Shown in pieces: positions 56,780-64,000 of a stretch of 64,000 bases of DNA (position 1 is its first letter; every line of letters starts with the position of its first letter). A program made the translations under genes and the position numbers. Below the pieces are notes generated by a model. The model ran no database searches and had not been told where the DNA came from. It saw nothing but the letters and a program-made list of their open reading frames with translations. This DNA is from Turritopsis dohrnii. Lineage: Eukaryota > Cnidaria > Hydrozoa > Anthoathecata > Oceaniidae. The DNA is taken from NCBI GenBank assembly GCA_027922465.2, contig BQMF02000015.1, positions 1,798,001 through 1,862,000 on the forward strand, written 5' to 3'.

Positions 56780-57775
56780 TACTTTAAGCTGTCCAACAAT
56801 CGGATAATTTTGCCCTGGACACAAGTGTGAGACCTATGCAAACATCAAATCGTCGTGTCTTAAATGGGTCCGTATAGTTGATGGAAAAGGTCCTGCCTTA
56901 CTACCGAAATTATATATTGATACGTGGAAACCTTTTGGAAAGTCATATAACGAAAAAATCATGGTTTCTACCCGAAAGCTAGCAAGTATGTTTGGAAAAT
57001 CCAGTGGACTAGCATGTCAACTATCGAATTGTATCGGTGACAAAAAATGGAGGTCCTCTTGGCTCATCTTGACACCTGGGAAACATTCTTGGTATACCAT
57101 ATATCGAATCTTCTGGAAGACAAAGGTGTCTCAGCCAAATCAATCATCTTCTTCATGGCTTCAAAATGATTTGTATGAACTCACAGATCCAGATAGGAAC
57201 ATTCTGGAAAGTATAGACGGTTTGTTAAACGATAACTTGATGGACGCAGGACAAAAGTTTATTTGTAAGGCTCTTGGCAGCCTTGAAACCAACCAATCGG
57301 TATTAAATTGCCAAACAAAGAAGTCAACATACTTCCTAGCTTCTGGCGAGCATATTCAAATATTGCTCGATGGGTTGGTTACTATTATTATTATTACATT
57401 GGTTATTATCATTAACCTCGAGTGGCAGGGTTCAAGTGTGTGATAGGCTACGTACTAACCTAACATCGATTTCAAAGAAATGTTTAAAATTTCTCTTTTA
57501 ACCTCTTATGAAGAATGGCAAGCTATAAATAGACCAATGGTTTCAATTGTGGTCTCTTTGCGCTGGCCTATGCTAGTATTTTGTTGGATGGCAAATCTCT
57601 CGTTGATGCTCGGTTTGTTTTTTATGAAATGCGCAATCACTTTATGAAATGCTTGAAAGACGTTCATTTACATCTTCTCCCAACACTTGAGCAAGCACTT
57701 AATGTTCCAAGCATCAAACCTAAATTTTTTACGTTTAAATTCGAAATTAGATCATTTCATTTTATAATTTGATTT
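56780..57775 (+). pseudogene. ULP1/C48-like cysteine protease remnant
   Basis: From 57160 one frame reads DRNILESIDGLLNDNLMDAG (the conserved start of a C48-type protease) then CKALGSLETNQSVLNCQTKK and EHIQILLDGL. The expected HWLLSL catalytic-His block is present one frame over (about 57395-57415). After more shifts, NGFNCGLFALAYASILLDGK (about 57540-57595) carries the catalytic Cys, followed by MRNHFMKCL. All catalytic blocks survive in order but in three frames, so it is a pseudogene. These proteases remove SUMO/ubiquitin-like tags. It lies directly after the integrase remnant on the same strand. Confidence 0.68.
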
Positions 57776-58649
57776 AAGGTTTAATTTAGTTCCATAAAAT
57801 AACATTATTTTCTTTTCTTTAATGGTTGCAGGATTAATTGGGTTTTTTTTTCAAAGCATCTAAACAAACACCTATCATTCTAAATAAAATCGTTGACTTT
57901 TACTTTACAATTTACTTTGGCCGAAAAAGGTTCTGAAGTAACGTGACTTGATTTCATTTGATACATCGTCGCATGTTTATAATATTGTGGATTTTAGTAT
58001 ATTTTTTACTACTTACCTTCCTTAGCGTTATTTTTGTTAAGATTTTTATGAAAAAAAATCATAATTGCGTTAACATGAAATACAAATACAACGTGTGCAA
58101 TTAATTTGTCCTTTGTTTAAAGATCTTCTATCCAAATCATCTCTAGATTTCAAAATATTATATGGAGTCTTAATTTAACCTTCCACTCTTAATTTTCCGG
58201 TAAATTTAAACTCAAAAGGTTCTTATTTGCCGGGAAAACTAGAATCAAGAGTCTTAATTTACCCCGACATCGGCTTTTTCGTTTTTTTTACTGTCCTAAC
58301 ATAGCGGATTTTTGGAATTTCGTGTGTGCGTTCAAATGAAACTTTGCATGTTTAGTTGAAGCAGCCATTTACATATTTTAAAATGAATTCAAATGGAGAT
58401 ATTCGTATCCAAACCTGAAGATTAAATAAAAAATCTATACCAGAAACTTATAATAATATTGTAATAGTAATTCTACTTTACTATGATCATTCTTTTCCAA
58501 CTAAACAGTTAGAAATTAAAAAGTTTTCAATGCTTTATAGACAGAGACGAAAAGGTATCTTTTTGTTTTATGGAAAAAATGTCTAAATGTCTAAATGCTT
58601 AAAACTTTCTAGATACAAAATACTTTCGTTTCTTTCATGTGTGTGCTGC
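57776..58649. other. Intronic non-coding stretch
   Basis: No gene or clear repeat seen. Confidence 0.4.
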
Positions 58650-58943
58650 AATACGTTTTATGCTCAGTTTCCTCCTCAGCTCCAACATTATAGGTTTTTG
58701 GTCTTTTTTTTATGTTTACGAATGACCTTCCTCATCACAATAACAAATTGAAATGTACTAATTGTCTGTAAATTCAAAATATTGTACATTTTGTAACACA
58801 ATACAAAATTTTGGTAAGTTTTAGTATAAATTTATAGAGCATATAAACACCTTCAATGATCAATATCTTTGATAACATTTTGTATATGCAACATTGAAAA
58901 TTCTGTTCCTTAAGAAGATTGGCAGTACATATCACATGTTTAA

Positions 58944-61717
58944 GGTGGAAACCCCCCAAAAATCCGTCAATTTTTCAAAATTTCAAAACCGGCTTTTTTG
59001 GGGGTAAAAATATTCGTAGATTCTGAAAATCAACATTAGAAACCCCACCCGGCATTGCAAGTGCCTCAATTTCGGGTATTTCGATACCTATATCTTTAGT
59101 GAGATGCCTAGCAACGCCCTTAGCAACGTGTTTGTGTGTGTTTTGGACCCTGATTTACCTTAAAATTCCAATTAATATCAATCAAAGGTGGCTAAATATG
59201 TAATTTGCTTTATCATGTTCTGTAAAATATCCTAGTTTCTGTCACTAAACACATTCCAACCAGCAGTAAATCATAATATTTTCAACCATCCAGACGAAAC
59301 ATGGGAAAAACTTGTAGAGTAAAATTCAGCACAAGGACTTACAAGAAAAGAAAAAGAGAATTCTGCAGAAAGAAAGAAGTTGTAGATAGTGTAAATAGTG
59401 TAAATATAGAAGAAGAAGAAGATGTAAATAATGTAAATAGTGACATTACCACTCCACAAGAAGGTACACAACAAAATGATTCTGCCAACATTATTTCAAC
59501 ACCTGCGAAGAAGACTGTGTCAGAACAGAAAGTTCAGGCAGTCATTTCGAACACACCTAAGACATCTGACCCAATCTATGGGTATAGAATTGTTGATGTG
59601 AGAATACTGTGCAGTATTTTCAAATTATTGGCATGCCCTGAATGCAAACAAGTGACTTTATCGTTGCATGAAAATATGCTGCAAAAAATGGGGCTCGCGT
59701 CATCCCTTATTGTCTCCTGCTCAAGTTGTGATTATGAAAACGATTTCTATACATCCTCGATGAGTAGTAGAACTTTTGATGTAAACAATAGGATGGTTTA
59801 TACAATGAGAGCATGTGGGCAAGGACATGCCGGCATTGAAAAGTTTACATGTTTGATGGACATGCCTAAACCAATGACACGGAATAATTATGACAAAATA
59901 GTTAAAAAGTTTGTCAAAGTGTCAGAGGAAGTGGCAAAAGAAACAATGGAGGATGCAGTGGAAGAAATAAAATTGAGTGCTGGAGTAAGTGATAGCTCTG
60001 TTGTTGTTGATACTGCTATTTCTCAAGATGGTTCATGGCAAAGAAGGGGACATTCTTCTTTGAACGGTTGTGTCACCGCTATTTCAATGCAAAATGGTAA
60101 AGTCATTGATGTCGAGCCTATGAGTCGGTATTGCAAGGGGTGCTCCTTGCATGAGAAACTTAGGTTGTCTGACCCTGCTGCTTATTCTCAGTGGAAAATC
60201 AACCATAAGTGCAATTACAACTACACTGGTTCTGCCAACGGCATGGAATGTGAAGGCGCGAAACGGATTTTTGAACGTTCAATAATGAAACACAATATTC
60301 GTTATACTGACTTGTATGGTGATGGAGATAGCAAGAGTCACCAGGCAGTAGTTGACACATACAGTGGTATAAAAGTCAAAAAACTTCAATGTGTTGGCCA
60401 TGTTCAAAAAAGAGTTGGGTCAAGATTGCTAGACCTAAAGAAAAAAGTGAAAGGCTTGGGAGGACGAGGAAAGCTGACCAAATCGATAATTGACCGTCTA
60501 CAAAATTATTATGGTATAGCAATTAGGCAGAATGTTGGGAAATTAAAGGAAATGCAAGAGGCTACAAGAGCCACATTGTTCCACGTTGCATCAAGTGACA
60601 AAAATAATTACCATACTGCATATTGCCCGGAAGGTAAAGATAGTTGGTGTCTATATCAGAAAGATCAGGCAAACGGAACCAATGACTACAAGCCTGGTCC
60701 TGGGTTACCACTTTCAGTCATAAAACATGTCAAACCAATATTTGAGGAACTCAGCTCAGAGGCACTGCTAAAAGGTTGTTTACATGGAAAGACGCAGAAC
60801 CAAAATGAGTCGTTTAACGGAACAATTTGGGAACGCCTCCCGAAAACCACATTCGTCACATTGCCGCAACTTCGATTTGGCGTTTATGATGCTGTTTCCA
60901 ACTTCAACATTGGACGTAAAGCTTCAGTGCTTACCTATGAGAAAATGGGAATGGTTCCTGGCCAGTATGTGCTAAATGGGTGTAAACGAACAATCAAAAA
61001 ACGTTTATTCCATTCGCGTTACAAAAATAAAGATGACACTAAAAGAAGGCGGAAAATTATTCGGGGAAAGAAAAAAAAGAAAGACGACACTAATAAGGAG
61101 AAAGAGGGGACATTATATAAAGCTGGAGCATTTGATTAGTTTATTATTCATAGATTTTAACTGCATATTTGAGTCTTACAGTGCTATTTTTTTCTTTCTT
61201 TGAATTAAACGCGTGATTCTGGAAAACAAGATTTTTTGCACTGCCGGCCAAGATATCTCAAGAACCGTAAATGCTAATTGAATGAAATTTTCAGGGAGTG
61301 TTCTTATCAATGAAATCTATACAATGAGCGGAGCACATTTTTCATTGCATTTTCCAAATTTCTTTAATGGACCGGAGAAATAGCAAATTTTCCTCTTTTT
61401 TTTACTGTCAAATTTAGCGGTCCATTACCAAAAATTCAGAAAGAGAATGTAAAATGTGCTTCGCTCATTGTATAAATTCATCTTATAAGAGTATGTACAA
61501 AAACTCTCATCTCCTAATATTCAGTGGTTAACTCTGCATTTTGGCCGGCGTAAAGCAGTTTTTTGACATTTCTGCCATTATTGTCGGTGACTGGGGCAGC
61601 CATTTTGAAAAAAAAATGTAAATTTTTCTTAGTTGTCATGTACTTAACAAAACTGCATAGAAATATTTTCCAAATATTATGTTAAACAGAAAATAGTTTC
61701 TACAGGGGGTTTCCACC
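58944..61717 (+). mobile_element. Kolobok-like (Mutator-like transposase) element, TTAA insertion, intact
   Basis: GGTGGAAACCCCC at 58944 and its inverse ending at 61717 are the terminal inverted repeats. TTAA flanks both (58940-58943 and 61718-61721), and removing the element restores the interrupted repeat unit G. Length 2774 bp with one intact transposase ORF and no introns. TTAA duplication plus a 'Mutator-like transposase' ORF fits Kolobok rather than piggyBac. Confidence 0.88.
59301..61139 (+). CDS. Mutator-like/Kolobok transposase
   Basis: ATG at 59301, 612 residues, no lesions. The basic N-terminus (KKRKREFCRKK) and an acidic linker precede a zinc-ribbon-like module (ACPECKQ ... CSSCDYENDF). 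The catalytic region has DTAISQDGSWQRRGHSSLNG (D about 243), RYCKGCSLHEK, a Cys/His block (NHKCNYNYTGSANGMECEGA), DLYGDGDSKSHQAV (D about 341), VGHVQKRVGSRL, and GKTQNQNESFNGTIWERLPK (E about 503), consistent with a DDE triad. These blocks are those of the PF20700 'Mutator-like transposase' family, abundant in cnidarians and arthropods. The C-terminus is a Lys/Arg tail (KRRRKIIRGKKKKK) likely acting as a nuclear signal. It cuts out and inserts the element at TTAA. Confidence 0.9.
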   Translation: MGKTCRVKFSTRTYKKRKREFCRKKEVVDSVNSVNIEEEEDVNNVNSDITTPQEGTQQNDSANIISTPAKKTVSEQKVQAVISNTPKTSDPIYGYRIVDVRILCSIFKLLACPECKQVTLSLHENMLQKMGLASSLIVSCSSCDYENDFYTSSMSSRTFDVNNRMVYTMRACGQGHAGIEKFTCLMDMPKPMTRNNYDKIVKKFVKVSEEVAKETMEDAVEEIKLSAGVSDSSVVVDTAISQDGSWQRRGHSSLNGCVTAISMQNGKVIDVEPMSRYCKGCSLHEKLRLSDPAAYSQWKINHKCNYNYTGSANGMECEGAKRIFERSIMKHNIRYTDLYGDGDSKSHQAVVDTYSGIKVKKLQCVGHVQKRVGSRLLDLKKKVKGLGGRGKLTKSIIDRLQNYYGIAIRQNVGKLKEMQEATRATLFHVASSDKNNYHTAYCPEGKDSWCLYQKDQANGTNDYKPGPGLPLSVIKHVKPIFEELSSEALLKGCLHGKTQNQNESFNGTIWERLPKTTFVTLPQLRFGVYDAVSNFNIGRKASVLTYEKMGMVPGQYVLNGCKRTIKKRLFHSRYKNKDDTKRRRKIIRGKKKKKDDTNKEKEGTLYKAGAFD

Positions 61718-62459
61718 TTAAAGCATATATGTGTTTTCCTACGTAATGACTGTGATATCTGAAAAGATCAATGTAAACTTAATCGTATTTTGTATCCTCA
61801 AAATAAAGGATAATTCATGCCATTCGGATGTAATTAAGTTCATTGGCGGTGCAGACATACACCGAAACTTCACAATTACACTTTCTCAATGCTTGCAGTT
61901 CATATATGTAATCACAAATGTACATAATGTTATGCGGAAGAATAATTCAACCTTTTTTTCGAATTTCTTAAATAATTTTTAACTTTTCTTCTATTGTGTT
62001 AGAATAATTTATTGAATAAGAGTACTTTTTACATTTCTCACTCATTCAAACATTCAAAGAGTCAACATATCATTTCATATCATTTTTTCATGAAAATTTT
62101 CACCGGTAGCACGCTTTTGGCCAGCTGTTTGAACACATTTAAATTTCAATAACAAAACTCATTTCACTTTGTCTGTTACAAACCCTACTTGTTGTGTGCA
62201 GTCTATACCGAGCAGCACGATGTTGTATTGTATTGTAGGACCTACGTAATTCATTGACTTGAAATTTTTCATTTCAAGTTTTACAAATATTCTAATATGG
62301 CTTGTGAAAAGGATCTCATGTTGAATTTCTTTTTTCCCAATAAGCACCCTATAAGATACTTTCATCATATAAGCTGTTTTCTTTGTGGTTCAGGTTTCAT
62401 GGCCATAAAAAGGATTAAGTTACAAAAATATGTATATGAATAATTTTTGTTTCCTTCAG

Positions 62460-62747
62460 CTTACCCAAAACTCATTCAACCACTGGCATCGGAATTATAC
62501 TTTGATGATAATGAAAAACCAACAATCCAAGTAGTTGTATCCGGTAATCCTCGACCTACTGTCGTGTGGGTATTTCGTGATATGATTTCAATAGGATCGT
62601 ATAATAGTAGTAACAGAAATTTCGAATACACGCACAAAGTGACGATGACATTACTAACAAGACAATCATGTGGATATAAGCTACGCTATTCACTCATTGG
62701 TTGGAATAACAGTGCCATGGACTATACTTCAACTGTTTATGTCAACT
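62460..62747 (+). CDS. IgSF receptor exon: second Ig (I-set-like) domain
   Basis: Acceptor TTCCTTCAG|CTTAC and donor AACT|GTAAGT, phase 1 at both ends, 96 codons. It opens AYPKLIQPLASELYFDDN, then IQVVVSGNPRPTVVWVFRDM, the G-x-P-x-P-x-x-x-W signature of an I-set domain with the core Trp. The B-strand Cys is replaced (QVVV) and the F strand reads SCGYKLRYSLIGW, where the usual Y-x-C has become Y-x-L. Glycosylation sites NSS and NNS are present. The frame joins the first Ig exon in phase across the 6.9-kb transposon-filled intron. Confidence 0.78.
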
Positions 62748-62817
62748 GTAAGTAGATCTGTTATGTGGGATAACACATCTTCTGAACTTTTACCTTCTTA
62801 TTTTCAAATGTTTATAG

Positions 62818-63117
62818 TTACACCTGACGAACCTGAGATAAAAATCCACATGACCGAAGAAAAAGCGAAAATCACCTGGCAACAAGCAGATTACGGTCTA
62901 TGTTCTGTATATTATACAGTGGATGTATTAGATAGATCACTGAAAGTAATAAAATCGATGCAAACCACAAAACAGTATGTGGACCTAACATTTTCTACAA
63001 GAGAAGAAAGAAAAAATGCAACAAGTGTGAAAGTAACAGCATCTTATCAAGGGCAACACAGATCTACCGGAACAGATATTACTTTTGTTCCTACAAAGCT
63101 TCCAACAAAGGAAGAAG
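62818..63117 (+). CDS. IgSF receptor exon: membrane-proximal FN3-like domain
   Basis: Acceptor TGTTTATAG|TTAC after a 70-base intron, donor GAAG|GTAATT, phase 1 at both ends, 100 codons. TPDEPEIKIHMTEEKAKITW, then CSVYYTVDVLDRSLKVIKSM and SVKVTASYQGQHRSTGTDIT show the P...W...Y.V.......V.A.....G pattern of fibronectin type III domains. A KNATS site could be glycosylated. It ends with a short Pro/Thr/Glu stalk (VPTKLPTKEEG) before the membrane exon. Confidence 0.75.
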
Positions 63118-63368
63118 GTAATTAAGTTCATAGATAGGTATTTATAGATGGTGGTTAGTTGTTTGCTTACATAAATTAGCATTGACCACAATTGGAATAA
63201 CATTTTCTTGTATACTGTAATCAACTAAGAATCAATCCATGATTGATAATAGTAAAATTAAGATGGCTTTGAACGATAATTAGTTAAATATTACTGAGTC
63301 TGATAGTGATACTTACGTTGTAATGACCGCAATATTTGAACTTTTGTGACTCATGTCTGATTCTTCAG

Positions 63369-63485
63369 GTGTTTGTACAAAATCTACGGGAAATATCATT
63401 GGTGCTTTGATGGGTGGATTGGTAGCTGGACTAATTATTGGGATCGTAGTGACCATACTTTCACGGAGGTTCATAAAACAAAATG
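63369..63485 (+). CDS. IgSF receptor exon: transmembrane segment
   Basis: Acceptor GATTCTTCAG|GTG and donor AAATG|GTAATT, phase 1 at both ends. It encodes VCTKSTG, a Gly-rich helix of about 23 residues (NIIGALMGGLVAGLIIGIVV plus TIL) and a basic stop-transfer SRRFIKQN, giving a type I topology with the Ig domains outside. Small-residue spacing (GxxxG-like) could favour helix pairing. Confidence 0.8.
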
Positions 63486-63603
63486 GTAATTGATAATTAT
63501 TTCAGTGGTTATAACTGTGAAATTGTATCGAATGACGTTGTTAGATACAGATATGATCTAGTCAATTGTTATTTTTTATCATTATTATCATGTTTCAGGT
63601 TAG

Positions 63604-63722
63604 ATATCAAAATTCATGGCTCTTCTCCCTACAAAACTGAAAGACTAAAATATCATAAAAGCTCTTTATTTACATTAAAATACGTTATTCGTATAAATAT
63701 AGTGATAAAGGTATCGTGGTAA
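63604..63722 (+). CDS. Tentative cytoplasmic exon of the IgSF receptor
   Basis: Two acceptors lie close together: CATGTTTCAG|GTTAG, which gives an immediate stop in phase (GGT TAG), and GGTTAG|ATATC, which gives DIKIHGSSPYKTERLKYHKS and on to a stop at 63720-63722. The second yields a 40-residue basic tail with two Tyr; the first yields a tail of a few residues. The gene may instead continue past the window edge. Confidence 0.3.
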
Positions 63723-64000
63723 GCAAAACACTCGCGATGTGTCGCTCTATACGGCCAACGTGAAAATAAGTGATTGGAGGATGGGATAGGTAAGTGGGGA
63801 CGCTGAAGACAACTAAGAACAAAAGAGAAATACGATAAAACAAAAGGTGATGTAATGAAGCGAGATAAATACTGAAGATAAATACTAAGTAAAATAAAGT
63901 AACAAATACTAAAATAAATACTAAATAATAAAAGTTCTCGTGTATGAAAGGTTAGAGGTTTCATTACCAGAACAAAGCTACTGACATTGCCCAGCTGGCA
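63723..64000. other. Right edge, nothing recognised
   Basis: AT-rich non-coding sequence containing a tandem-like ATAAATACTAA run (63865-63930). Confidence 0.35.

Larger units (their letters stand above)
58650..62240 (-). repeat. Unit G: inverted copy of the 47.8-49.1 kb repeat, split by the Kolobok-like element
   Basis: CAGTTTCCTCCTCAGCTCCAA at 58665, CAATACAAAATTTTGGTAAG at 58800 and, after the insertion, GATCAATGTAAACTTAAT, GGCCAGCTGTTTGAAC and TGTGTGCAGTC are reverse complements of unit F in the mirrored order. Sits in the intron of the IgSF gene. Confidence 0.75.

Noticed and set aside
57340..57443. Apparent transmembrane helix (runs of Ile/Val) at the end of the 160-codon frame
   Set aside because: It is a frameshifted reading of the protease HWLLSL block over an ATT-rich stretch.
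1..64000. tRNA, rRNA or other standard RNA genes
   Set aside because: I looked for tRNA B-box-type GGTTCGAATCC sequences and saw none convincing on either strand; a covariance scan would be needed to be sure.

Overview
The window is eukaryotic and almost certainly animal. It is AT-rich, its genes are spliced with GT/AG introns, there are no operons or bacterial-type genes, and it carries a dense mix of animal transposon families (Ty1/copia, BEL/Pao, two Penelope-like elements, LINE, Helitron, PIF/Harbinger, an integrase-type DNA transposon I read as IS3EU, a TTAA-inserting Kolobok/Mutator-like element, hAT, mariner-like MITEs). The mix and the style of the one likely host gene suggest a cnidarian, perhaps a hydrozoan. 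That is inference, and no species marker is visible.

Layout. 1-3639: 3' two thirds of a copia element with its 3' LTR. 3640-14470: mostly non-coding, with a P-loop pseudogene fragment (5.0-5.6 kb), a small Helitron, a MITE and a 2.1-kb element whose ends are packed with GACGTC (10.9-13.0 kb). 14.5-19.6 kb: head-to-tail Helitron-like units, one split by a decayed Penelope-like element with flanking direct repeats. 20.9-26.0 kb: a BEL/Pao element with stops, a clean deletion of the RT core and a 3' LTR. 28.1-29.0 kb: a signal-peptide exon and a truncated Ig-like exon. 29.8-45.1 kb: a head-to-tail array of a roughly 1.4-1.6 kb non-coding repeat, hit by four insertions: a very young Penelope-like element (identical terminal repeats, intact ORF), a solo copia LTR, and a PIF/Harbinger element that itself contains a 6.55-kb integrase-type transposon. 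That inner transposon carries an intact DDE transposase and an intact three-exon HECT-type ubiquitin-ligase gene. 47.2-50.0 kb: hAT element. 51.3-54.6 kb: mariner-like MITEs and a LINE remnant. 55.2-63.7 kb: exons of an immunoglobulin-superfamily receptor (Ig, Ig, FN3-like, TM), all in phase 1, its large intron holding a decayed integrase plus ULP1-like protease and an intact Kolobok-like element.

The one convincing host gene is the IgSF receptor. Its Ig domains lack the usual B- and F-strand cysteines, which, with the phase-1 exon plan and the extra orphan signal/Ig exons, resembles the Alr allorecognition genes of the hydrozoan Hydractinia. The most noteworthy systems are (a) the transposon-borne HECT ligase nested in Harbinger, and (b) the young Penelope-like element whose terminal repeats fold as a hammerhead ribozyme.
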